From positions 1-5,331 of the forward strand of contig JBFELO010000228.1 of assembly GCA_041552055.1 (NCBI GenBank): a DNA stretch of 5,331 bases. The letters are read 5' to 3'. Origin of the DNA: JBFELO01 sp041552055. GTDB taxonomy: Bacteria; Acidobacteriota; Thermoanaerobaculia; Thermoanaerobaculales; Sulfomarinibacteraceae. How positions within the stretch are numbered: the stretch's first letter is position 1; the number at the start of each line of letters is the position of its first letter. The position numbers and the translations under genes were made by a program. Of this stretch, positions 1 to 5,315 are shown one piece after another. The notes beneath the pieces are model-generated. The model had not been told where the DNA came from, ran no database searches, and saw only the letters and a program-made list of their open reading frames with translations.

Positions 1-12
1 AGCATGAATAAA

Positions 13-57
13 GCTCGGTATCCACTGCGATTCGCGGAGCGCAGCGAAGCGAATCGC
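13..57. repeat. Palindromic repeat, left copy, with conserved 5' flank
   Basis: The palindrome proper is 27-57 (31 bases). GCGATTCGC (27-35) pairs perfectly with GCGAATCGC (49-57), and T26-A58 extends the stem. Inside, GGA faces GAA as an unpaired internal loop, followed by a GC/GC clamp around a GCA loop (core GCGCAGC, 39-45). The 24 bases 13-36 match 355-378 at 21 positions, all three differences being transitions, so this copy and the one before the shikimate kinase gene share ancestry. The 31-base unit also matches 5267-5297 at 24 of 31 positions without gaps. The structure resembles REP-type extragenic palindromes; that class assignment is inference. Confidence 0.75.
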
Positions 58-166
58 ATGACGAAGCGCACGAGACCTCAAGGCCGGCGACCGCTGGAAA
101 CAGGCTTCCTCGGGTGTCAGTTGCTCAAAGCGACTAGGAGGCTGACGACAGCGCGTCGTGCGGGCG

Positions 167-245
167 TGCCGGGCTTGACGTTTCGAGGACGATAATCGTT
201 GGGGATTCCGTGTGGCGTTGATTCCTCGAAACGTCATGCCGGGCT
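167..245. mobile_element. MITE-like 61-bp element with 14-bp inverted ends and a 9-bp target duplication
   Basis: The unit at 176-236 begins TGACGTTTCGAGGA (176-189) and ends TCCTCGAAACGTCA (223-236), a perfect 14-base inverted repeat around a 33-base interior. It is directly abutted on both sides, with no gap, by the same nine bases TGCCGGGCT (167-175 and 237-245). Perfect inverted ends framed exactly by a short direct repeat is the standard footprint of DDE-transposase insertion with 9-base target duplication. The interior has no coding capacity and is less GC-rich than its surroundings, so any movement would depend on a transposase elsewhere. The transposase family cannot be named from these ends. 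As RNA it would also form a long hairpin, so a structural role is an alternative, but that would not explain the flanking direct repeat. Confidence 0.7.
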
Positions 246-268
246 CCCGCGGGGACCGCATCTGGGAG
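244..268. repeat. Compact hairpin next to the insertion-like element
   Basis: CTCCC (244-248) pairs with GGGAG (264-268), and directly inside GCGG (249-252) pairs with CCGC (256-259) around a GGA loop, leaving ATCT bulged on the 3' side. No T-run follows on either strand, so it does not look like an intrinsic terminator. In GC-rich DNA a structure of this size can arise by chance. Confidence 0.3.
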
Positions 269-354
269 AGGGTGCGTCGAAGGGGCGAGAGAGTCGCGAG
301 ACGTCAGTGGCCCGGCGCGCTGGCTATCCCATCGCCCGGACAACCTGCACGGTC

Positions 355-390
355 GCTCGGCATCCACTGCAATTTGCGCAGCACATTGCA
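355..390. repeat. Palindromic repeat, shortened copy before the shikimate kinase gene
   Basis: TGCAAT (368-373) pairs with ATTGCA (385-390). After one T-C mismatch, TGC pairs with GCA around a GCA loop (378-380). The central GCGCAGC (376-382) is identical to the core of the left copy (39-45), and the 5' flank GCTCGGyATCCAC is shared with 13-25. Relative to the left copy, about five bases are missing from each side of the stem, symmetrically, so the palindrome is preserved while shortened. It ends 18 bases before the GTG start of the shikimate kinase gene, overlapping where a -35 element would lie. Confidence 0.7.
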
Positions 391-401
391 TCGGATACCA
401 T
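374..401 (+). promoter_or_regulatory. Possible promoter of the operon, placed for a leaderless transcript
   Basis: TACCAT (396-401) matches four of six bases of a sigma-70 -10 box. TTGCGC (374-379), 16 bases upstream, matches only the TTG of a -35 box and lies within the palindrome at 368-390. The -10-like hexamer ends six bases before the GTG at 408, so transcription would begin at or next to the start codon. The match is weak by itself. Support comes from the same arrangement at 5304-5318, where the hexamer is TACAAT. Confidence 0.35.
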
Positions 402-407
402 TGAGAG

Positions 408-926
408 GTGCGGAACATCTACCTCGTGGGCTTCATGGGGGCCGGCAAATCGTCCATCGGCAGCGCACTGGCAGGGCGGCTGGGACACGCCTTCGTCGAC
501 CTCGACGAGCACCTGGTGGCCGAGTTCGGTATGCCGATCCACGAGATCTTCGAGCGCTTCGGGGAGCAACGTTTTCGGGATGCCGAGCGGCAGGCGCTGC
601 GCTGGACGACCGGCCTCGAGGAGACCGTGATCGCCACCGGTGGCGGAGCGTTCTGCTCGAACGCCAACCGCGACCTCATCCACGGCGCGGGCGGTTGTTC
701 CGTGTTCCTCGATGTGCCGTGGGAGGTGGTCGAACGGCGGCTCGTCGGCAATCAGTCGGGCCGACCGAAATTCGTCGACGTCGACAGCGCCCGACGGCTC
801 TACTCCGACCGGAGGGTGCACTACCTCCAGGCGAGCTGGACGATCGATCTGGCAGGTTCCGAGTCGCCGCGCGAGGCGGCGCAGCGCATCGTGACGGTGA
901 TGGCGGGGGCGCCGTGCGTTACCTGA
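408..926 (+). CDS. aroK: Shikimate kinase
   Basis: This 172-residue enzyme phosphorylates shikimate with ATP to give shikimate 3-phosphate, the fifth step of the cytoplasmic chorismate pathway to aromatic amino acids. The P-loop is GFMGAGKS (8-15), followed by the shikimate/Mg-binding DLD (31-33), the FGEQRFR segment with the substrate arginine R57, the GGG loop (78-80), the lid arginine in SGRPKF (R119), and R135, aligned with the conserved C-terminal substrate arginine. Length is typical of the family. The GTG at 408 is the only sensible start: an in-frame TGA lies at 402-404 and the encoded MRNIYLVGFMGAGK is a canonical N-terminus. The purine run GAGAG (403-407) touches the start codon, too close for normal Shine-Dalgarno use, consistent with leaderless translation. 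The C-terminus overlaps the next gene by 13 bases. AroK and AroL types cannot be told apart here. Confidence 0.95.
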   Translation: MRNIYLVGFMGAGKSSIGSALAGRLGHAFVDLDEHLVAEFGMPIHEIFERFGEQRFRDAERQALRWTTGLEETVIATGGGAFCSNANRDLIHGAGGCSVFLDVPWEVVERRLVGNQSGRPKFVDVDSARRLYSDRRVHYLQASWTIDLAGSESPREAAQRIVTVMAGAPCVT

Positions 927-1669
927 TCATCAGCGATATTCACGGCAACTGGGAGGCCCTGCGCGGGGTTCTCAGCCACGTCCGCCGCAAGCGGTACGAT
1001 CGGGTCGTGTTCCTGGGCGACGCCGTCGGCTACGGCGCCTCGCCGAATCTGGTGGTCGGCTGGCTGCGGTCGTTGGGACCGTCGTCGATGGCGGTCCGTG
1101 GGAATCACGATCGTGTGTGCGCCGGGCTCGACAGCGCCGAGTACTTCAACCGCTACGCGCGGGAGGCCTGTACCTGGACGCACGAACGTCTCGAGGCGCG
1201 CAACCTCGAGTATCTGAGGTCCATGACCTCGGGACCGATCGAGCTCGACGACGAGATCGCGATCTGCCACGGCTCGGCCGTCGACGAGGACACGTACGTC
1301 TTCTCGGCGTACGACGCACACATCGCGTTCGAGGCACTGCCGCACGGGATTGTGTTCTTCGGCCACACCCATGTGCCGTCGTTGTTCGAGTTGCGCGCCA
1401 CCGAGCAGGGTCAAGAGCTCGACGTGCGGCTGCTCTCGGGACGTCGTCAGGTGGTCGATCTCGATCCCGACCACCGGTACATGATCAATCCAGGCTCTGT
1501 TGGGCAACCGCGGGACCGAGATCCCAGGGCGGCGTACGCGATCTACGACACCGAACAGCGTCGGCTCTACGTCTACCGGGTGACCTACCGCGTGGCCATG
1601 GCGCGACGTCGGATCCTCCAGGCCGGCCTGCCGCCGGTGCTGGGGGATCGTCTGCTGTACGGGGCATGA
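914..1669 (+). CDS. Calcineurin-like metallophosphoesterase (YfcE/MJ0936-like)
   Basis: This 251-residue protein carries the full two-metal phosphoesterase signature in order: SDIHGN (7-12; D8, H10), LGDAVGYG (34-41; D36), GNHD (63-66), CHGS (118-121; H119) and GHTH (150-153; H151, H153), then the family-typical NPGSVGQPRD (192-201). It should be a soluble cytoplasmic hydrolase of phosphomono- or phosphodiesters with a divalent metal pair; the physiological substrate is not predictable from sequence. The frame stays open far upstream, but only a start at the GTG at 914 gives an N-terminus that leads straight into the first beta strand and metal motif (MRYLIISDIHGN). A G-rich stretch (903-909) may act as ribosome binding site. 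The 13-base overlap with the shikimate kinase gene implies translational coupling. The tail after about residue 225 is basic and less conserved. Confidence 0.9.
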   Translation: MRYLIISDIHGNWEALRGVLSHVRRKRYDRVVFLGDAVGYGASPNLVVGWLRSLGPSSMAVRGNHDRVCAGLDSAEYFNRYAREACTWTHERLEARNLEYLRSMTSGPIELDDEIAICHGSAVDEDTYVFSAYDAHIAFEALPHGIVFFGHTHVPSLFELRATEQGQELDVRLLSGRRQVVDLDPDHRYMINPGSVGQPRDRDPRAAYAIYDTEQRRLYVYRVTYRVAMARRRILQAGLPPVLGDRLLYGA

Positions 1670-1706
1670 GGGCGTGCAGCGACTTCCGTGACCCGATGGT
1701 GGTCCT

Positions 1707-4121
1707 ATGAGCGGCCGACGGATCCTCTGTGGTGCGGTCCTGTCGACGGCCATCTGTGGCATCGCGTTGGCCGTCGGCACCGGGCTCGACGAACGGCGTG
1801 CCTACCTGCTGAAAGTCACCGATCAGTGGCACATCCCGACCCCGATGGCCGTGACCATGCTGCAGGATCCCTACGTCGAGATCAGGGCGCAGGTCGCGCG
1901 GGTCCTGGCGGTCAACCCCGATCCCACCAAGACCCTTCTGCTCCGTCGCTACGCGACGGATGCGTCGCTGCGGGTACGGGAGCGGGCGATGCTCGCTGCG
2001 GGGCGGGCCGGCGAACCCGCGATGGCAATTGCCCTGACCGGTCTGAAGGACTCGGCTCCGGTCGTGCGTCAGGGCGCGGCGTGGGCCGCCAGTCACGGCG
2101 GCACCTCGGCTCTGGAGCCGATCGCCGCCCTGTTGCTGACCGAGCGGAGCTCAGAGGTCACGACGACCGCGCTCGCCAACCTGTGGCGCTTCGGTGACGC
2201 GGCGTGGGAGGGTCACGCCGGCCGGTTCGCGAGTCACACCGACCCCAACCTGCGCCGCGCCGCGGCCTACTCCCTGGCGCGCTCGAGCAAGCCCGCCAGG
2301 ACACGGTCGCTGACGGTCCTGTGCCGCGACGTCGAACCGGTGATCCGCGCAACCGCGATCGGGGGGCTTCGCCAGGGGCCGCTGTCGGTGGACCAGCGCG
2401 CGCTGCTCGCCAGTGCGCTCTCCGACCAGGATTGGCGCGTGCAGTCGGCCGCCTGCCAGGTGCTGGCATCCCGACCCGAGATCGAGCTCGATGCCGCGGC
2501 CGCCCAGCGACTCGGATCGCTGTGGTTCGACGACCACGCCCAGCTCGCGGTGCCCGCGCTCGAGGCCGCAGCGGCTCATCCGGGGGCGGGGGAGGACGAT
2601 GACCTGGCGCATTGCGTGACCCACTGCGAGCCGTGGTCCGCCGGGACCGCGCTGCGGGCTCTGGCACGGCGCGATCCGAACCGCGCGGCGGTGATCGCGA
2701 CCCAATGGCTCGGGTCCGAGGAGGCCTGGCGGCGCCGTGCCGGGGCCCGGTGTGCCGTGAATCTGCCGGTCGAGGCGCAGCAGGCGCTTCAACGGCGAAT
2801 CCTGGCCGACCCGGAGGCCTCTGTCCGACTGGCGTGGCTGGAGTCGCTGGACGGCGAGACCGCAAACCCCCGTACCGAGTCACTGTGGGGTCTCGTCGAC
2901 GGCGATCCGGATCCGGCGGTGCGCGCGCAGGCGCTCGGCCTGCTCGACGAGGTGGCCGGGCCGCTCGAGGCGGAGCGGTTGTTGTCCCTGTACCGTCGAT
3001 GGGGGTCCGACGCCGCGCCGGACGCCCGTGCCGCCGCGCTGGCCGCTGCGCTTCCCCGGGACGGGACCGAACCCCGCCGCCGCGACGAGATCCTCGAGAT
3101 CGCCGCCGGTGACCCGAACTCGGCGGTCGCCGCACTGATCCACACCGAGGCGGGAGGAACCGCGGTCGTCGGGGACATACCGGGGCGCGATGCCCGCCAC
3201 GGCGAGAAGTGGTATCGAGATCTGGTGGCGTGGTCGATAGAGGAGCACTGGCTGGACCTTGTCACGGTCCGGGGAACGTTCAGAATCCGGCTCGACGCGC
3301 GGGAGGTGCCGATCACCTCGCGTGAGGTGTGGGATCTGGCCCTCGCTGGGTTCTACGACGGGTTGACCGTCCACCGGGTCGTGCCGAACTTCGTGATCCA
3401 GGGCGGCGATCCTCGTGGCGATGGTTGGGGTGGCCCCGGGTTCACGCTGCCGGATGAGCCGTCGCTCAGGCCGTTCGACTCGTGGCGGGTCGGGATCGCG
3501 ACCTCCGGGCCGAACACGGGCGGCTGCCAGTTCTTCGTGACCCTGATGCCCGCCGACCGGCTGACCGGTCATTACACCAACTTCGGCGAGGTCGTGGCCG
3601 GCCGTGAGGTGCTCACCCGGTTGCAGGTGGGGGATCGGATCATTCGCGTCGAGACAGCGTCCGGGGAGCAGCCCCCGAGGCCCACGCCCGTGTTGGTCGG
3701 TGCGCTCGAATGGCAGGATCTCGCGGGCCTCGAGGGCTGGGAAACGGAGCGCACCGGCTTCCGACCCGACGAGGCGGCGCTGGACCGGCTGCGTGCGACG
3801 ACAGGCAACTACACGGTGTGGACCGTGCTCGGGTCCTGGTGCTCCGACTCCAGGCGAGAGGTGCCGCGGCTGCAGCGCGTGCTCGAACAGGTCGCCGGTG
3901 ATCACTTCCGGCACCATCTGGTCGGGGTCGACCGAACGAAGTGGATCGGCGAGCGCGGTGAGCTCGCAGATCTGATCGGTGCCCTCGCGGTCGAGCTGGT
4001 CCCCACCGTCGTGGTGGTGAACGAGCAAGGGCAGGAGCTGGGTCGGATCGTGGAACGCTCCGAGGTCCCGATCGAGCAGCTGCTGGTCGAGTTCCTGGCG
4101 TCGAGCGAGGGATGGTCGTGA
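1707..4121 (+). CDS. Exported HEAT-repeat / cyclophilin-type peptidyl-prolyl isomerase / thioredoxin-like fusion protein
   Basis: The protein has 804 residues. Residues 1-26 look like a Sec signal or membrane anchor: two arginines, then a hydrophobic run to about V23. No proper lipobox surrounds C17. From about 50 to 480 there are HEAT/PBS-lyase-like helical repeats with a period near 30, each opening with Asp and an arginine a few residues on (near D54, D85, D115 and D398), likely a protein-binding scaffold. About 521-670 is a cyclophilin domain: FYDGLTVHRVVPNF with catalytic R557, FVIQGGDP (562-569), CQFF (607-610) and YTNFGEVV, so proline isomerase activity is expected. About 675-804 has a thioredoxin fold with WCSDS (C712) and a cis-proline at P766. 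It is CXXS, lacking the second cysteine, so dithiol oxidoreductase activity is doubtful. The ATG at 1707 follows an in-frame TGA at 1689-1691; the upstream GGTGGT is a weak ribosome site. A role in envelope protein folding is inferred. Confidence 0.88.
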   Translation: MSGRRILCGAVLSTAICGIALAVGTGLDERRAYLLKVTDQWHIPTPMAVTMLQDPYVEIRAQVARVLAVNPDPTKTLLLRRYATDASLRVRERAMLAAGRAGEPAMAIALTGLKDSAPVVRQGAAWAASHGGTSALEPIAALLLTERSSEVTTTALANLWRFGDAAWEGHAGRFASHTDPNLRRAAAYSLARSSKPARTRSLTVLCRDVEPVIRATAIGGLRQGPLSVDQRALLASALSDQDWRVQSAACQVLASRPEIELDAAAAQRLGSLWFDDHAQLAVPALEAAAAHPGAGEDDDLAHCVTHCEPWSAGTALRALARRDPNRAAVIATQWLGSEEAWRRRAGARCAVNLPVEAQQALQRRILADPEASVRLAWLESLDGETANPRTESLWGLVDGDPDPAVRAQALGLLDEVAGPLEAERLLSLYRRWGSDAAPDARAAALAAALPRDGTEPRRRDEILEIAAGDPNSAVAALIHTEAGGTAVVGDIPGRDARHGEKWYRDLVAWSIEEHWLDLVTVRGTFRIRLDAREVPITSREVWDLALAGFYDGLTVHRVVPNFVIQGGDPRGDGWGGPGFTLPDEPSLRPFDSWRVGIATSGPNTGGCQFFVTLMPADRLTGHYTNFGEVVAGREVLTRLQVGDRIIRVETASGEQPPRPTPVLVGALEWQDLAGLEGWETERTGFRPDEAALDRLRATTGNYTVWTVLGSWCSDSRREVPRLQRVLEQVAGDHFRHHLVGVDRTKWIGERGELADLIGALAVELVPTVVVVNEQGQELGRIVERSEVPIEQLLVEFLASSEGWS

Positions 4122-5080
4122 GCGTCTCGGTGGCGGTCGCCGCTCCCCTGCCGGGGCGTGCACAGGCGAGGTTGGCGGAGCGTTTCGAGGTCCGCGTGCA
4201 TCGGGGACCGCAGCTGACGGAATCGCCGGAGCTCGCCGCGTTCGTCGGTGAGGCGCACGGTGCGCTGACGCTGCTCGCCAACCCGGTCACGGCAGACGTG
4301 CTGGAGGAGTGCCGATCCCTACGAGTGGTCGGTAACGTCGCTGTCGGCTTCGACAACGTGGACCTGGCCGCAGCCGAACGGCGCGGCGTCTGGGTTACCA
4401 ACACGCCCGACGTGCTCACCGAAGCCACGGCGGACCTGACCTGGGCGTTGATCCTGGCCGTGACAAGGCGGCTGGTGGAGGCAGACGCATTCGTGCGACA
4501 GGGCCGTTTCGACGGCTGGAGCCTCGACCTCCTGTTGGGTGCCGGGCTGCAGCACCGCACCCTGGGCATCGTCGGCTATGGGCGTATCGGGCGCGCCGTG
4601 GCACGGCGGGCGCTGCCCTTCGGCATGAGCGTGGTCTACCACGATCAGCGGGCGTTGGACGAGCCGGATCCACCGGCGCGCTTCCTGCCGCTCGACGAGC
4701 TGCTCGCGACCGCGCACATCGTTTCTCTGCACGTGCCGCTCACCGTTGAGACGCACCACCTGTTGGACGAGTCGAGGCTGCATTCGATGCGACCGGGAGC
4801 CGTTCTCATCAATACCGCCCGCGGCCCCTTGGTGGACGAAGATGCGCTTGTCAGGGCACTGGCGGGGCGTCGCCTCGCGGGTGCCGGACTCGACGTGTAC
4901 GAGCACGAGCCGGCGGTCCACCTCGGGCTGATAGAGCACCCCCATGTGGTGTTGCTCCCGCACGTGGGCTCGGCGACCGTCGAGGCCAGGGCGGCGATGG
5001 CCGAGCTCGCGGCCGACAACGTGATTGCCGTGCTCGAAGGCCGCGAACCCCCCACGCCCGTCGTACGTGGAAATCTGTAG
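4118..5080 (+). CDS. D-isomer-specific 2-hydroxyacid dehydrogenase (glyoxylate/hydroxypyruvate reductase type)
   Basis: This 320-residue cytoplasmic oxidoreductase reduces a 2-ketoacid to the D-2-hydroxyacid with NAD(P)H. The nucleotide-binding motif is GYGRIG (153-158). The catalytic triad is R235 in NTARGPLVDE, E264 in YEHEP and H282 in LPHVGSAT. Spacings of 29 and 18 residues fit, from memory, archaeal-type glyoxylate reductase better than SerA; no ACT domain follows, arguing against a SerA-type phosphoglycerate dehydrogenase. VGNVAVGFDNVD and NTPDVLTEATADL are also family hallmarks. The exact substrate (glyoxylate, hydroxypyruvate or another) is unproven. The start chosen is GTG at 4118: GAGGG (4107-4111) lies six bases ahead, and GTGA makes the usual four-base overlap with the preceding stop. 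ATG at 4112, adding two residues, abuts that purine run and is the alternative. Cofactor preference was not assigned. Confidence 0.92.
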   Translation: MSVSVAVAAPLPGRAQARLAERFEVRVHRGPQLTESPELAAFVGEAHGALTLLANPVTADVLEECRSLRVVGNVAVGFDNVDLAAAERRGVWVTNTPDVLTEATADLTWALILAVTRRLVEADAFVRQGRFDGWSLDLLLGAGLQHRTLGIVGYGRIGRAVARRALPFGMSVVYHDQRALDEPDPPARFLPLDELLATAHIVSLHVPLTVETHHLLDESRLHSMRPGAVLINTARGPLVDEDALVRALAGRRLAGAGLDVYEHEPAVHLGLIEHPHVVLLPHVGSATVEARAAMAELAADNVIAVLEGREPPTPVVRGNL

Positions 5081-5134
5081 GCCCATCCCTTTTTGACGCA
5101 TCGGGTCACTCGGTCGCCGACCGTGGATGGGCCT
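5079..5134. repeat. Inverted repeat with nested hairpin at the operon end
   Basis: AGGCCCATCC (5079-5088) pairs perfectly with GGATGGGCCT (5125-5134), and within the 36-base interior CGGTC (5111-5115) pairs with GACCG (5119-5123). The first arm overlaps the dehydrogenase stop codon. The position suits a transcript-ending or mRNA-stabilising structure. However, no T-run follows the second arm, and the only T-run (5090-5094) is in the loop, so it is not a standard intrinsic terminator. Confidence 0.55.
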
Positions 5135-5135
5135 G

Positions 5136-5182
5136 TGGGCTTGGCCGCCCGGCACTCATGCTGCGTGCCGGGCTGGGCTTGG
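5136..5182. repeat. Hairpin flanked by a 9-bp direct repeat
   Basis: GCCCGGCAC (5147-5155) and GTGCCGGGC (5165-5173) form a perfect 9-base-pair stem with a nine-base loop. TGGGCTTGG occurs just left (5136-5144, two bases away) and immediately right (5174-5182). This resembles a small inserted palindrome with target duplication, but the direct repeat is low in complexity, so chance or slippage is possible. The GTGCCGGGCT string here also occurs at 166-175. Confidence 0.45.
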
Positions 5183-5233
5183 GGGCCTGAGGGTTTCTAC
5201 CGGAGCTGGTCTGTTCGTGCCCACGAGCCCGCA

Positions 5234-5256
5234 CGCCCACAAGCCCTGGGTGGGCG
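5234..5256. repeat. Short inverted repeat
   Basis: CGCCCAC (5234-5240) pairs with GTGGGCG (5250-5256) around a nine-base loop. It lies between two larger hairpins in the downstream flank. No T-run follows, and the surrounding G/C-rich, repetitive sequence makes a chance pairing possible. Confidence 0.35.
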
Positions 5257-5265
5257 GGTGGGTGG

Positions 5266-5298
5266 AGCAATTCGCGGCGCGAAGCGCCGGGAATTGCT
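5266..5298. repeat. Palindromic repeat, right copy; possible terminator
   Basis: AGCAATTC (5266-5273) pairs with GAATTGCT (5291-5298). After one G-G mismatch, CGGCGC pairs with GCGCCG around a GAA loop, giving 14 base pairs in all. The core GCGAAGC (5279-5285) is the well-known unusually stable DNA mini-hairpin sequence. The 31-base unit 5267-5297 aligns without gaps to 27-57 at 24 positions, including one compensatory pair (G-C there, A-T here, at positions 3 and 29). The tetranucleotide GGAG overlaps its 5' edge. Four T residues (5298-5301) follow, so it might also terminate transcription of the operon. Confidence 0.7.
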
Positions 5299-5300
5299 TT

Positions 5301-5309
5301 TGGTACAAT
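5301..5309 (+). promoter_or_regulatory. Extended -10-like promoter element
   Basis: TGGTACAAT reads as an extended -10 box (TG, one base, then TACAAT, five of six matches to TATAAT). No -35 box is recognisable; that position is occupied by the palindrome at 5266-5298. The hexamer ends six bases before GTG at 5316, so a transcript would be leaderless or nearly so. Confidence 0.5.
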
Positions 5310-5315
5310 TCATTC

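Larger units (their letters stand above)
1..407. other. Repeat-rich intergenic region upstream of the shikimate kinase gene
   Basis: No convincing coding region is seen in these 407 bases. The open frames across it are short or are GC-driven run-ons of the downstream genes, and none gives a protein with a recognisable motif. The stretch instead carries a palindrome (27-57), a possible weak hairpin around 119-135 (AGTTGC with GCGACT, one G-T wobble), an insertion-like unit with direct-repeat flanks (167-245), a compact hairpin (244-268) and a second palindrome just before the shikimate kinase start (368-390). A gene ending just left of the window could use the TGA at 5-7 or the TAA at 9-11, but this cannot be shown. 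Confidence 0.7.

Noticed and set aside
4..195. A 63-residue open frame in the left flank.
   Set aside because: It translates the palindrome at 27-57 and runs into the inverted end of the insertion-like element. No ribosome site or family motif is visible.
175..196. TTGACG (175-180) and GATAAT (191-196) as a strong sigma-70 promoter in the insertion-like element.
   Set aside because: Both boxes match well, but the spacer is 10 bases instead of about 17, and TTGACG is formed largely by the inverted end. GATAAT alone is not enough.
1..407. tRNA, SRP RNA, RNase P RNA or CRISPR array in the left flank.
   Set aside because: No cloverleaf, conserved RNA core sequence or regularly spaced direct repeats could be found by eye.
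212..926. A long open frame that would extend the metallophosphoesterase N-terminus by 234 residues, across the shikimate kinase gene.
   Set aside because: The extension is arginine-rich low-complexity translation in a shifted frame of a clear shikimate kinase, while the family N-terminus begins at GTG 914.
1707..1790. Lipoprotein signal at C17 of the fusion protein.
   Set aside because: The preceding residues T-A-I do not fit the lipobox pattern (usually Leu at -3 and Gly/Ala/Ser at -1), so a Sec signal or membrane anchor is preferred.
2880..4163. Long reverse-strand open frames, the largest being 427 residues opposite the fusion protein; similar ones lie at 821-1780 and 2158-3135.
   Set aside because: They are shadows of GC-rich coding sequence with no recognisable motifs, and they lie wholly or almost wholly opposite well-supported genes.
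4181..4190. CGTTTCGAGG inside the dehydrogenase gene, matching ten bases of the 176-189 inverted end.
   Set aside because: It is explained by the codons for Arg-Phe-Glu in a normal coding frame. There is no inverted partner or direct repeat nearby.
5093..5098. TTGACG as a -35 box after the dehydrogenase gene.
   Set aside because: No -10-like sequence occurs 16-18 bases downstream; that interval is GC-rich hairpin sequence.
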